Source: Sphaerolaimus hirsutus
Taxonomy: Eukaryota; Nematoda; Chromadorea; Monhysterida; Sphaerolaimidae
Reading direction: 5' to 3'
DNA: 64,000 nt
Assembly: GCA_964036195.1 (NCBI GenBank)
Contig: OZ038459.1
Span: 24,053,206 to 24,117,205 of the forward strand
The translations under genes were made by a program, and so were the position numbers. Of this stretch, positions 19,950 to 31,959 are shown one piece after another (positions within the stretch are counted from its first letter, which is position 1; the number at the start of each line of letters is the position of its first letter). Under the pieces are notes generated by a model that was given only the letters and a program-made list of their open reading frames with translations, ran no database searches and was not told the DNA's origin.

Positions 19950-21152
19950 CTGCTTCTCCATATGAACCCATTTTCTCTTGAACATGATTTTTGGTTGAAA
20001 TTTAATATGAGGTGTTTTTGGACGGGTAAGTAGTTCAGATACGTTGAAGGCTTCAACGGATGTGCATGTTCAAGTATAGTTGCAGTTAAATCACACAGTA
20101 CAACATACAGTACACATCCATTGAAATATTTTATTGTACAGTGTGAATTGTTGTTTTTTGACATTTAGTTGATGCTTATGCTGTGGAGTGGACATGCTTA
20201 TTTTTTTGATTTTGTGGACTGTAGTGGACATTTTTGTGGACTTTTTGACACATGAACAAATATGCAGATCCTCAATATGTGGAACATCTGTATTAGCAAA
20301 ACCTATAGCAAAACCTATATATTATAAGAAAACCCCTGTTTTCACATCAAAATGCTGTAGAATGCAACTTTTTGTTAAAAAAAACTTTTTACAGGAAAAG
20401 TTGAGTTTTTTCAAATAACACTGAAATAAAACACGGAAACTCAAGTTTTTTTCATTTTTGAAAAATTCAAAACACAGAAAGTGTTTTTTTATTTGAGAAC
20501 TTACCCATCGTTACCCATGGATGCCAATTGTATTTTCTTACTTAGACTTGTTACTTGATTTGGACCCATTGTATGCATATGTTGTTTATGTACTTAAGCA
20601 CATTACTTTGATCGATTAAACACAGTTCAATCGCTCAAATCAAATGAAAAACTCAAAAACTTTTCTTTGTTTCCGTGTTTCTGTGTTTCCGTGTTCTCCA
20701 ATAAAAACTCATTTGAGTTTTGAGTTTTTCAAAAATATTGAGTTTCCGTGTTTCTGTGTAAAACAATAACACAGAAACTCAATGAGTTCCTGTGTTCAAT
20801 TTCTGTGTTTTTTTCTATCGTTGGTTTTGTTCACTTGTTTTACAGTCAATTTTGGTCGGTGCATTTCGAGGGTTTGTCTGTGTTTTTTCTGAGCTCGTTC
20901 AGAACTGGGGGTATTTCGAGGGTGGTAATTCGAGGAAACATGGTAGATAATATTTCACTTCATGTGATACAGTTTCAAACTTATGATTACATTATGATTA
21001 TGCAACTCATGACACATTATGATGATGCATGACGACAACTGCATGACATAACTCCAAGTGACTTTTTGCCTTTCAATTCTCAAAATTGATACAGCCGAAT
21101 CCGACTTGACTTTGACTAAAATTTGACTTTCATCCGGCGACCCAGTGTCAAC
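19950..21152. other. Non-coding region with ACTCAA / TTTCCGTG word array
   Basis: No gene seen. From about 20,395 to 20,830 the words GAAACTCAA, TTTGAGTTTT and TTTCCGTGTTTCTGTG recur in both orientations, similar in style to the hAT-like arrays elsewhere, but I found no matching 8-bp duplication. A decayed CCGTA-type right end lies near 20,943. Confidence 0.4.
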
Positions 21153-21947
21153 CAGAGTTGTTAAAATACCGGTATTTTTGGAAAGTGTAAGTGTAAGTGT
21201 AAATACACTTTCCAAATTTTGAGTATGGATACCAAAAGTGTAAGGTATTTTAAAAATACCTAGGAAAGTGTAAAAAAGTGTAAGTGTAAAAATTTTTTTA
21301 GAAAGAACTCTCACTGTTGAGCATTAAAAAACACCACTGTTTTCACCTTTAGATCACTTTATTTGTCATTTTCATGCATTTTTTCACATTTTACTGCATT
21401 TTATAAAACATTTCAGACTGTAACAAATACTGTAGTGGTATGACGTTCCCTAATAATGGCACTTTTTCAGTGTCGATATTTTACTGATTAAGCAATGCGG
21501 TACACACTGTTTAAATGCAAGAATGGACATGCAGCAAATGTCAATGCAAAAGCCAGTTGACTTTGTGTCCAGCTGGTGAATTTCCATTGATCTTGTCCTT
21601 TTTTACAAAAGTATGATGAACTGTAGAATACCACAAGTACTGATCAAAGGTTGGAGATCATAGGCTAGTTTGTACATTTGTCATATTTTCAACATTCAAT
21701 GCATAAATAACTGCATGTGTGCACTGTGCAGTTATTTTTTGTACATGACCCTATTTTTTGCTTTCTCAAAAGCATAAAACAGGGCCATCTGAAAGAAAAA
21801 AAATAACTTTCTGTACCCGGGTATTTTGCTCAGGAAAGTGTAAAAAAAGTGTATGGGTATTTTATGAAAGTGTAAGTGTAAGTGTAAATATAAATACCCA
21901 TTTACCCGGGTATTTCGGGTATGTGTAAATACACTTTCGCAACTCTG
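21153..21947. mobile_element. hAT-like MITE, CAGAGTTG family, GTGTAA word
   Basis: Ends CAGAGTTGTTAAAATACC and GCAACTCTG, with the perfect 8-bp duplication GTGTCAAC (21,145-21,152 and 21,948-21,955). Both subterminal regions contain runs of AAGTGTAAGTGTAAATACAC-type words; the centre is AT-rich and non-coding. Related ends near 54,463 and 59,996 keep the same framework but carry ACGTAA or GCGTAA instead of GTGTAA. Confidence 0.88.
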
Positions 21948-22316
21948 GTGTCAACTTATTCAAAATCTAAAGCATTGGTCTAAATTGTCGCACCCTTTAC
22001 ATTATACACAGTATCGCTATATATGTTCTAATATATCCTGTTTGGGAGCATTTATTACCAGTTTTGGTAATGTTTTTGCCTATTCTTTACTACAATCCTT
22101 CACGAAATTTTCTGACAAAAAATACCCCCCTCCTCTTTAAATAATCCCGACTGGAAATAAACCCCCTACACAATTTGCTGTCGAAATAATAACCCACTTG
22201 GGGTATTTCGAAGGAAATACGGTACTCAAGTACTACTTGTACTCACTTTTGTGTATACATTCTAAAAGTACTTGAAAAAAGTGTAGACATTTCAGAAAAA
22301 TCTTTATTTATATTTC

Positions 22317-23340
22317 TTCTAATACGTAGAAGAGCACCGTTCTATTTTTTTCATCAACTATTTTACCTGCCGTTGTATTGGAGGTGCTGTTCTATTGGAG
22401 GCTGCCATTCTATTTTTGTCACACACTTCTCATTTGAATATTGTTGATGAAGTTTTTTATATCAGAGGATAAATTAGACATATACCGTATTTGCTTGAAT
22501 AGTACCCCCCCTTGAATAATTCCCCCCTCGAATAATCCCCCCCTGTAAGACGAGTGAGGAAATAATTATTCCCCCCCTCGAATAATGCCCCCCTCAAGAG
22601 ATTTGCTCAATTTATAGTGCCCAATTTGAACAAAAATGGCACGTTTTATGTGAATAAAGCATATTTCATCAAATGTGTTGATAGAAACATGCTTGAAAAC
22701 TTCGACAAAATAATAATTCCTCCCCTCGAATAATTCCCCCCCTCGAATAGTTCCCCCCTCAAAAAAGTCTGACGAAATAATAATCCCCCAGGGGGATTAT
22801 TCAAGCAAATACGGTATGTAATATCCATTTGAATGCTTAGAACGTTTTGTCCATCCACTATTCATTAATTGTTGTGTTTTGGCACACTCTTCTCTACCTA
22901 TCTAACATTATTGGTATATTCCGGTTACTTTACACCCTGCACGCGTGGTTCCCGCTGGAAGTGTGCCAACGATCGTTAGCGCGTGCGAGTTTCATAAAAA
23001 GATGACAAAATTGATTGTTGTTATAATGTAATTCATTAACATATTTACATCGATGAATTTTTTTCATCTTTTTACGGAAATCGCATGACTTAACAATCAT
23101 TGGCACGCTTCCAACACGAGACATAAATCAGTGCAACGGCAGAGTATCATGTACGCCGAGTATAAGATAATTTCTACCTACCTGCCATTCTATTGGAGGG
23201 CGCCGTTCTATAGTTTTTGTGACAGCAAAAATGTGCCAAAACCTGCCGTTCTATTGGAGGTGCCGTTCTATTGGAGGTGCCGTTCTATTGGAGGTGCCGT
23301 TCTATTGGAGGTATGCCGTTCTATTAGAAGAAATGCAGTA
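22317..23340. mobile_element. CCGTA-type element, TTCTAATAGAACGGCA variant (decayed)
   Basis: The left end resembles ATTTCTTCTAATA and the right end TATTAGAAGAAAT. Repeated modules CCGTTCTATTGGAGGTG fill 22,340-22,400 and 23,180-23,330. The outer CCGTA is eroded at both ends. The MITE 22,485-22,814 is nested inside. No ORF of note. The stretch 23,341-23,656 is AT-rich with ACTCACATTTACTC-type words. Confidence 0.5.
22485..22814. mobile_element. CCGTA-ended MITE (CTTGAATA type)
   Basis: Inverted ends CCGTATTTGCTTGAATA flanked by TA. The body repeats CTTGAATAATTCCCCCC and CTCGAATAATCCCCCC modules near both ends. 330 bp, non-coding, inserted into the older element 22,317-23,340. Confidence 0.75.
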
Positions 23341-23656
23341 AAAATAGGTTTTTTAAAGCCAAAAGCCAAAAAGCATATGAACTAGTGTATAATATTTGAA
23401 GGTGAAAATGGGCCAAAAGTATGAAAATTAGTCATTTTGAGTGAAAATTTAGAAAAAAATAAAAAAATCTAAAATACTCACTACATTATTACATTTTCTG
23501 GAAAAAAGTATTTTACTCACATTTACTCATGAGTAAAAGTAAAAAAAATGTTTAAAAACTTACGTTTACTCAAAGCTGACTTACTAAAACACCTGTGGGT
23601 ACAATAATTTAGCTAGGTAATTTTGTCACGGCTTGTTCACATTTTCACATTTCATG

Positions 23657-24219
23657 CACAGTTGTTAAAATGTATTTACATTTACTCGAAAAATTCATAT
23701 ACTCAAGTACTTATATATGTATTGGTAAGTATATGTAAGTACTTATGTATTTACATTTGGATGTAAATACATATACATATACTTCAAAAAATTTCCCGTA
23801 CTCACCTGTACGCGTACTTTTGAAAAGTGCACGTGTAGAGGAAATGTATTTTTTGTTGCTAAAATAAAAAAATATTCAAGAAATCATATCATTTTTCTAT
23901 AATAAAAAAATCAGTAAAAAAGTACATCTAGGTATTATGCCTTCCAGTGTAAAAATCGCTCTCATATGTGAAACAGTACTAACTTTTTCATTTTCCATGA
24001 AAAAAGTACCCACTTTTACACATTCTAAGCAGAAAAGTACCGGCTTTTACATTTTCCCAGGAAAAAGTACCCAATTTTACATTTTTGAGGGAAAAATTCG
24101 TGTACTCACATGTACTAATGAGTGCAGGTAAAAAGTTTTCTGTGTCTGGGTGTGTGTAAAAAAAGTATTTTAAATGTACATATACTTTGAAAAAAAGTTC
24201 AGTATCTATAACAACTCTG
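23657..24219. mobile_element. hAT-like MITE, CAGAGTTG family, TTTACATTTACTC word
   Basis: Ends CACAGTTGTTA and TAACAACTCTG, flanked by the perfect 8-bp duplication ATTTCATG (23,649-23,656 and 24,220-24,227). The body is filled with TACTC, TATATAC and AAAAGTACC-type words rather than the GTGTAA word of its relative at 21,153. Non-coding. Confidence 0.85.
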
Positions 24220-24545
24220 ATTTCATGTACCTATACGCGGTGGACATCAAACTTAGTAAGGAAGCCACCTAGCATATCTCATCTGAACAATGAAGCAAAA
24301 ATTATGCAGTTTTTTATCATAATATTTTGTTTTTACTATGACATCAAGTATTACGAAATTTATCAAACCATTTTATTCATTAATTTATGGTAGGATTCTG
24401 CTACATTGCGGGCCGCCAAGTATAAGGTGCAAGCTGCAAATATCATTCACATTTTCACATTTGATGATTCAGATAAATACACTCCTGGAAAAATGTCTTT
24501 GTCCCTTTAATGTTTTTGGTTCAATGGCGTGCCAAACATTAAATA

Positions 24546-24962
24546 CCGTATTACCTCGAATTATCCCCCCCCTTGAATTAACCCCCCCCCTCGAATTAAC
24601 CCCCCCTCAAAATGGGCTGGGGAAATAATAAACCCCCCCCTCGAAATACCCCCCCTCCGGAATGATGTACATCATGTATGCAATGTACATGATGTATTTA
24701 TTACTACTTATTTGCATCGCAGCTACTCTTATACGCTCATTTGTGTACAGATGTACATCTATAGCCACAATATAACCTATATTCTCACATTTATTACCGT
24801 TTTTGTGTAAGAAATAGCGTATTCTTTACTACGAATTCCACGAAATTTTCTGGCGAAATAATAAAACCCCCCCTCGAATAAACCCCCCCCTCGAATTAAC
24901 CCCCCCTCAAATTTTGCTGGCGAAATAATAAACCCCCATGGGGGTATTTCGAGGTAATACGG
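24546..24962. mobile_element. CCGTA-ended MITE (CTCGAATTA type), copy 1
   Basis: Inverted ends CCGTATTACCTCGAA, flanked by TA. Subterminal CTCGAATTAACCCCCCC modules surround a non-repetitive core with TGTACATCATGTA and ACATGATGTA inverted words. The core is nearly identical to that of 25,307-25,699, which lies in the same orientation 345 bp away. Confidence 0.8.
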
Positions 24963-25306
24963 TATGTGTCACTGAGGGGTGAAACTCGTACATAGGGGAG
25001 GACATTATGTCGACCCCCCACAGTAGAAAAATGACCCCCGTCCTGCGTATATAGCCAATGTTTCGTTAATAGCCAGTGCCTTCCGCAAATTTTTAAAACC
25101 TTTTTTACATTTCGCTAAATGTGTGCAGCCATGAGCTGGCACTGTGCCAATATTTCGTATTGTTCGTTACTTCATAAATACACACCATGCCGGGCCGATA
25201 TTTGTCTGCCGACTGACGGCAGACGATTGTCAAAATCACAATGCGTGCTTGAGTCCACAGTTGTTGTCGGCTGTTTTGAACCAATTAGAATTCAAATCTG
25301 CAAATA

Positions 25307-25699
25307 CCGTATTACCTCGAATTTCCCCCCCCTTGAATTAACCCCCCCTCGAATTAACCCCCCTAAAATGAGCTGGGGAAATAATAAACCCCCCTCGAAA
25401 TACCCTCCCTCCGGAATGATGTACATCATGTATGCAATGTACATGATGTATTTATTACTACTTATTTGCATCGCAGCTACTCTTATATGCTCATTTGTGT
25501 ACAGATCTACATCTATAGCCCCAATATAACCTATATTCTCACATTTATTACCGTTTTTGTGTAAGAAAAGGTGTATTCTTTACTATGATTTTCACAAAAA
25601 TTTCTGGCGAAATAATAAAACCCCCCCTCGAATTAACCCCCCCTCAAGTTTTGCTGGCGAAATAATAAACCCCCATGGGGGTATTTCGAGGTAATACGG
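25307..25699. mobile_element. CCGTA-ended MITE (CTCGAATTA type), copy 2
   Basis: Same ends, TA flanks and core as the copy at 24,546. The two probably result from recent amplification or local duplication; the DNA between them (24,963-25,306) is unrelated and non-coding. Confidence 0.8.
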
Positions 25700-25917
25700 T
25701 AAGTGATAAAAATTTAAGCAGTACTGATCTTATTCATTGTTTTAACATGTTTTTTTTCCTTTGTTTTTACATTTTCACAAAATGGGCAAAGACATTTATC
25801 CACCTGGAAATTTGAATTTTGTCGGCTGCCAAATGAGCAGCAACGCACCCAGAAAGCTAAAAATCGACGTGTGGCATAAAGAAACCTTAATCTACAAGAA
25901 TTCATACCTTGTATATA

Positions 25918-26326
25918 CCGTATTACCTCGAAATACCCCCATGGGGGTTTATTATTTCACCAGCAAATTTTGAGGGGGGTTAATTCGAGGGGGGGTCTAT
26001 TATTTCGACAGAAATTTTACAAAATTTCCCGCACTCAGACGTAGAAAAATACAACATTGTCAGAGACGTGTGAGTGTTTATAGGCATATACTACTGTATA
26101 TACACATAAACCCTTCCCTAACATCACTCAGTCATCAGTTTTAACGTGTGTTCTGCATAATACAGTTCACACACTGTGTTATTTGTAATGTACATACTGT
26201 TTACACTGTATTTGGGGGGGGGGTATTTCGAGGGGGGGTTTATTATTTCCCCAGCCCATTTTGAGGGGGGTTACTTCGAGGGGGGGGGGGTAATTCAAGG
26301 GGGGGGGATAATTCGAGGTAATACGG
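25918..26326. mobile_element. CCGTA-ended MITE (CTCGAAATA type)
   Basis: Inverted ends CCGTATTACCTCGAA flanked by TA, with long C/G runs and TTTATTATTTCACCAGC-like linkers. Non-coding. The following 445 bp (26,327-26,771) contain no supportable gene. Confidence 0.75.
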
Positions 26327-26771
26327 TATCCACACAGGCCGCACAATATCAGGGGAGGCTTAGAAATTTTTTGTTCCCGATCAGGACGACAAAGACATTT
26401 TTCCAGGAGTGTAAGTAGGTAGGTTAATCAGCATATCCGGCGTTTTGTTTATTCCCCTCAATCGGTAGTTTACAAAAATGATGTGCACTGCAGCAACTTT
26501 CCCGACTATATCACAGTTGGCAGTATTCAAGGGGTATTATTTTTGTCACACTTGGCTATCCGGGGGAATTATTCAAGGAGGTGCTTGTCTGCCAAGGAAC
26601 AATTGAATATATATGGTACATTTATACGACATGCCCTATCCACACAGTCATGGACAGAATCTTATTACACCAATCTCACTATGTTTTTTATTTCTAGCAG
26701 TAGCAGGTGAGTCGGTAAATGCATGTGTCTCTCTGTATTCAGAAAAGTTGAAAACTCCTTGTCAGCTATTA

Positions 26772-27236
26772 CCGTATTTCCTCGAAATACCCCCCTCGAA
26801 ATACCCCCCCCCCCCCATCGAAATACCCCCCCTCAAAATGGACACTATGAACTTATAAACCCTCCTCGAAATACCCCCCCCCCCAAATTTAGTGTATAGA
26901 GAACGTAAATGACAAAGGCTGCGGTTTGTCATCTGGGTAATGCAAAACACACGTTAAAAACGATGCTCTGTTATGTGAGAACAGTGATTATACGTCTACA
27001 CACTTATACAAGTCTTTAGAGTCTTATAAATGGCGATTTTTGTTGCATTTTCGATGTCTGCGACCTGCGTACGTTTCAGACGACAATTTAGTACTTGGTT
27101 TTCAAAAAATTTGTGGCGAAATAATTAACCCCCCCCCCTCAAAATACCCCCCCCCCCTCGTTTAACCCCCCCCCCCCCTCAAAATTCTCACTCTGACAAA
27201 TAACCCCCCCCCCGGGGGTATTTCAAGGGAATACGG
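26772..27236. mobile_element. CCGTA-ended MITE, complete example of the arm-edge type
   Basis: Inverted ends CCGTATTTCCTCGAAATA and its complement, TA flanks, 465 bp. Its core (AGTGTATAGAGAACGTAA ... TTAGTACTTGG) matches the sequence into which the BEL element (arm A) and the 8.35-kb hAT-like element (arm B) inserted, so it shows the intact form of those disrupted targets. Confidence 0.75.
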
Positions 27237-27411
27237 TATATGATGTGACTTGAAGAGTTCTACACTAGAGTTCAGAATAGTTGAGACCCTCCACCATCCT
27301 CTCATAAGGGAAATTTGTTCGGGGTGAGGTTTTAAGAGTTCATTCTTGAGGTCAAATCGGTGATGTAGAATTGTGCATATATGGATTTGGGCCTGCGGTT
27401 ATTGATATGGA

Positions 27412-27751
27412 CAGGGTTGGTTTTAGTAAAATTCGTTTTACTAAAATTGTATTTTATTTTTATTAAAATTGTACTTTATTTTTATTTTTTTCTTCAATTT
27501 TCCATTTTATTTTTATTTTATTCTTCAATTTTTCATTTTATTTTCATTTTATTTTTATTTTTTATTTTAGTTCGTGACCAGGATTGATTTAAGTAAAATT
27601 CTTTTTACTAAAATTGTATTTTATTTTTATTAAAATTGTATTTTATTTTTATTTTATTCTTCAATTTTACATTTTATTTTTATTTTATTCTTTAATTTTC
27701 TATTTTATTTGTATTTTATTTTTATTTTTTTCTGAGATTTTGCCAACCCTG
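27412..27751. mobile_element. hAT-like MITE, TTTTATTTTATT word
   Basis: Ends CAGGGTTGG and CCAACCCTG, flanked by the perfect 8-bp duplication GATATGGA (27,404-27,411 and 27,752-27,759). The body is almost entirely ATTTTATTTTTATTTTATT-like repeat. A larger relative is at 42,596-43,613. Confidence 0.88.
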
Positions 27752-28842
27752 GATATGGATGAGAGGCAGAAGTTTGAAGTATTAAAACTTTTGATTGGTA
27801 AGAGATATCGATCTGATTCTTTCGGTATTGTGTTTGTCTTATGAGTATACGATAGCATGATCAGAAAAATTTATTCTTCGTGTTGAAAAACTGGGTCAAA
27901 TCGGCCTACGGAATTTGTAAATCACTAATCAGATGTGAAAAATGGAATCTGCAGGTTGTTCCGATCATTGTGAGAGTTGAATGGTCCAAATCGGCTGAGA
28001 AATGGCAAAGTTATTGAGCTTTAAAGTCAATCATCCAGATTGGCCATTTTTTTATTGATAACTTTTTTATAGACCACCCTTTAATGACTGGGGGATTATT
28101 CAAGCAACCAAAATTTTTAGTCATAGACCCGACCTGAAAACCCAACATACTTGAACAGCATCGAAATTGGGCCAAGGATAAGTAACTGGGAAGCAACAAA
28201 ATTGTGGTGGACCCCCAGCCTCCCATTTCTCTATGGAGAAGAGTCTCAACTATTCTGAACGCTAGTGTATTTCAAAGGTGCATAAGTGGCAGGCAAACCC
28301 GGAACAATTAAGTTAAGCATGGATTTGACATTCACATTGCACTCTGTATTACCTATTTATCTGTATAGTCGGATTACATGATACTCTACCACTGCAGTTA
28401 TTTATGTCTTCAGTTGGCAGGCGGCCAACCAAAAATTTATGAACTGACCTTTCGCAAAAATAAAAATAAAAAATGAAAAGATTTGCCCGCATGCCGGCCG
28501 ATCCTACTATTTTCTAATGTGTGACGTTTCCAGAAGCCGGAAACATTGCTATCTTCAGCGGAACTTAAAAAATGCGATGGAACCTGTATTTATTCATTCA
28601 CATGCATAAAATTGATGGCCTTAACGATTCAATGAGCGATAATTGTCCGCGCAAATCGTTTGATGTGACGGGTTCATGTCTCCCGTCACATTGTTGATTT
28701 GGTAGGACTTGGTTCGCAAGTTTACATAAAAATGATGCATCCGAGTAATACCCGTCGAAAAATGTACGGCATTAAGTAATCCGACTATAGTTGCATGCAC
28801 GCAAGTCGCAGTATACAGGGGACGAAAAAAAATCTGTGTATA
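27752..28842. other. Non-coding repeat related to the 62-63.7 kb foldback
   Basis: No gene supported. The stretch 27,780-28,260 shares phrases such as AACTGGGTCAAATCGG and AATGGCAAAGTTATTGAGC-like text with 62,340-62,800 and 63,330-63,560, so it is a partial member of that repeat family. Confidence 0.5.
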
Positions 28843-29068
28843 CTCGGCGGACCGCAAAGTATGCGCCCACAATTATTTGTGTCTTGGTCGCTAACGCGCG
28901 AGCTGGATACTTATGTATGCACTTTCACAAAATATTAAAAAAAGGCGGAGTCGCGTACAAATGAGGAATGTTTTTTCTTTTTTTGCTGGAATTATTTTTA
29001 TTTTATTAATGATGACGTCATATTGGAGTGTTTCCTTCAGAAAAATGCATAGCGTGCGGTCGGCCGAG
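28843..29068. mobile_element. CTCGGCGGACCGC-ended MITE, TA target
   Basis: Inverted ends CTCGGCGGACCGCAAAGTAT and a diverged complement (GCGTGCGGTCGGCCGAG), flanked by TA at 28,841-28,842 and 29,069-29,070. 226 bp, non-coding. Relatives include 38,175-38,737 and the sequence split by the hAT-like insertion at 14,986. Confidence 0.65.
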
Positions 29069-29279
29069 TATACAGTAACATCGACACATTTATCAGGTTC
29101 AGCACCCAGACATTTTTTCACATCGGGTGCTCCATTTTCGGTTGTCGGGGGGGGGGGGGTTAGAAAGCTGAAACTTGAGTTTATAGTCATAAGCCCCCGC
29201 AACCGTACTCAACATCAATGGGGGGGGGGGGGACGCACCATGGTGAATCACTATAATGTGGTGTAACTATAGATGCAAC

Positions 29280-29490
29280 TAGTGATGGAATGGCGCCGTG
29301 GCGCTGGCGCCCTTTAATGGCGCCAAAGGGCGCCAGCGCCATGGCGCCATTGGCGCTCGATGCCCTTTTCTCTGGCGCCTGGCGCCATCATTTCGAATGG
29401 CGCCCTTGGGGCTTGGCGCCATTTTCGCTGGCGCCAATTTGGCGCCCAGGGCCATTGTGCTGGATGGCGCCAGAAATGGCGCCAACATTC
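29280..29490. mobile_element. GGCGCC-array element, truncated copy
   Basis: Starts TAGTGATGGAATGGCGCC like the complete members at 34,367, 40,125, 49,737 and 60,312, followed by dense GGCGCC palindromes. The other end is not the standard one and no 8-bp duplication is found. Peptides rich in WRLAP in several frames are translations of the repeat, not genes. Confidence 0.6.
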
Positions 29491-29563
29491 CGCAAATAAA
29501 TGTGACCAAATAGGACATTTTTGGACATTTTATCGTAGATCGTTACACATAGCAGTCCATGTA

Positions 29564-30063
29564 CCATATTTCCTGGAAATAAACCCCTCGAAATACCCCC
29601 GGGTTGTTTTGAGCCGAGTAAAAAATAACCCCCTCTAGAAATACCCCCTTTGGAATACGGTACATCATGTACACAATGTACATGATATATTAATTGATAC
29701 CGTATTTATTTCCTTGAAATACCTCCAGGGGGTTTATTTTTTCAGAATGAAAATTTTGAGGGGGGATTTCGAGAGGGGTAATTCGAGGGGGGGGGTATTA
29801 TTTTGCAAGATATTTTCATAAATATCGTAGTAAAGAATGGCTTTTACATACCTAAAACTGGTAATAGATGTCACCAAACAGGACGTACATATTAGAACAT
29901 AAATACAAACGGAGATGGCTATACAAACTACTCTATCGATCGGATTTGAGCACAATAAATACATCATGTACATACATTGTATACATGATGTACCTCACTC
30001 GAGACAGGGGGTACTTCGAGGGGGGTTTATTCGCGGGGAGGGGGGTATTTCGAGGAAATACGG
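29564..30063. mobile_element. Composite CCGTA-type element
   Basis: Two left-type ends (29,564, mutated to CCATATTTCC, and 29,700, CCGTATTT) and two right-type ends (near 29,658 and 30,063). The 29,700-30,063 part looks like a complete MITE inserted into or next to a decayed one. Non-coding. Confidence 0.55.
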
Positions 30064-30103
30064 TATATGGAAACTCAAGCTCTAGTGAGTCACGGAACCC
30101 ATT

Positions 30104-30457
30104 ATGGTGCAGAGTAGGGGAGATGTGACAACTATTTATATACCCATTAGGTAAGTTCCAACTTTCTAACCCCACAATCAGATATAGAGCACCAGAAGTG
30201 GAAAAACAATTTCGGTGCCAAACTTGAATGGGAAGGTGTTTACAAAAATGCACATTGCAGCAGGATTACAATTAGAAAAAGCGTCATCGTTGGAAACGTC
30301 CGAAATGGAACAGTGGTGTGAGGCGCAAATTGGCAAAGTTGTTTCTAATAATATTATAGAAGATGCCCGCGTGTGGATGAATTCGTGCTTCATGCTGATC
30401 CGTCTGAACGGCGGCAACATGGCACGCTTACCATATACTTGGATAGCGCACTGTGAG
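30104..30457 (+). CDS. Candidate small host gene fragment, two exons
   Basis: Model: ATG at 30,104, exon 1 to 30,150, donor CATTAG|GTAAGT, a 45-bp intron with the branch-like TTTCTAAC and acceptor CACCAG, exon 2 30,196-30,457, then a second good donor GAG|GTGAGT. Joined, the frame is open for about 103 codons with no repeats. If the last donor is ignored the frame runs on to a stop at 30,538, inside the next MITE. An alternative acceptor at 30,181 would put a TAG in frame. I do not recognise the protein (it contains SEMEQWCEAQIGK and RVWMNSCF). Confidence 0.4.
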
Positions 30458-30520
30458 GTGAGTGTTGGGCTGGGCGAGGCAGAGTTGTTTGAATTACTGA
30501 ACATTTTTAACTGTATACAT

Positions 30521-30699
30521 GGCGGACAGCACACCTAGTATGAAAACCTACCATAATTTAATGAATAAAATCTTGTGATAAATTTCGTAATAAATTATTC
30601 CGTAGTAAAACGAAATATTGTGATGATAAAACGGTATAATTGTGGTTCATTATTCAGATGGGTTATGGTAGGTTTTCATACTAAGTGTGATGTCCGCCC
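30521..30699. mobile_element. GGCGGAC-ended MITE
   Basis: About 36-bp inverted ends, one reading GGCGGACAGCACACCTAGTA and the other its near complement, around an AT-rich core (ATAATTTAATGAATAAAATC). A related core lies at 39,636-39,780. Target duplication unclear. It follows the candidate gene at 30,104 and supplies the stop of its unspliced reading. Confidence 0.6.
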
Positions 30700-30839
30700 A
30701 GTATATATGTGATCAAATTTTTTTATTTATTGTGAATCACCAGAAACATTATTTACTACTTTTACTAATGGGCAGTAGTTATTCATCAGTTAGATATTTA
30801 GATCTCATTCATAAGGATCGTTATTAGCAGAAGTATATA

Positions 30840-30921
30840 CCGTATTACCTCGAATTATCCCCCACCCCTCAAATTTTGCTGGGGAGATAATAAACCCCCA
30901 TGGACGTATTTCGAGGTAATC
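30840..30921. mobile_element. CCGTA-type MITE fragment
   Basis: The left end CCGTATTACCTCGAA is intact; the right end stops at GAGGTAAT without CGGTA. Only 82 bp, so a deletion derivative. The following 30,922-31,304 is AT-rich without a gene. Confidence 0.6.
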
Positions 30922-31959
30922 TCAGAATCACAACACTAATTATCAAAATTATAATTATAATAAATTATTATTATATAATAAAAAATAAATATATGGTATA
31001 TGAATATAAATATGGCATACATGAATAAATATTTATTGAGATTTTCAAAAAAATTAATAGGTAACCAGTGATTTTTTTAAAATGTAAGTCATACTTAAAC
31101 ATGACACAATAATCATGTTGCCTTTGTATTTGTTTGCTCCATTTTATGTAGTAAATTCCTCTCAATTTAAATTCAATGATTGTTCAGCAAAAATACACAG
31201 GAATATCCAACTCCAGATGGCTGGTATGGGCATCTGGGCCATGTGACTGGCAGGTGGCTAATTGATGTTGCTGCACACACATTTGGTTCATTTGTGAGTC
31301 CATTTACGTGAATTTTTGATGAGAAATTTTCATTTAAATGTAAAGTATTTCATTTTTCACTTACCCCTCTGAGTACAAAAAACGTAAAGTAAAGGAATCC
31401 CCCCTGTGATATGCAATCTGCACATGACCTGCATGTTCCAGCTTGCAGCAAGCCAGCTTAATGGAGCTTGGCAGCAAGCCAGCTTAGCAGAGCTTGGCAG
31501 TAAGTTAGCTTAGCAGTGAACTAGCAAAGAGCATTGTAGCCAGTTCTTGTGGCAACTTTTGCAGTAGCTTCATGGCCAGCTGGCCAGCTAGCCAGCTTCA
31601 CAATGAGCCAGCCAGCTTCACAGTTGGTGGAGTTTGGCATAAAGCCTGTTTGGCAGAACCTGGCAAGAGGTCATGTTTTCAGTAAGTCAGCAGTGAGCTT
31701 TTGTGGTAGCATTTTAGTCCACCAGCCAGTCAGCCACTTTGCTTCATAGCAGGCTAGCCAGCTCTATAGAAAGCCAGTTAGCTAGCCAATGACATTAATG
31801 GAAGCTAACATAACACTATAAACCTACTTGCATATTTACATACATGTAAATAACCAGATAACAACACAATCATCAATCAATGACATTATACTTCCATAGT
31901 TTGGGTGGTTAGCAGCACCTAACCACCCAGAAAATACTCACAAATACTCAGAAATATAC

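Noticed and set aside
19667-20164. ORFs spanning the N runs (also 53,637-54,020)
   Set aside because: They are open only because N cannot be translated to a stop.
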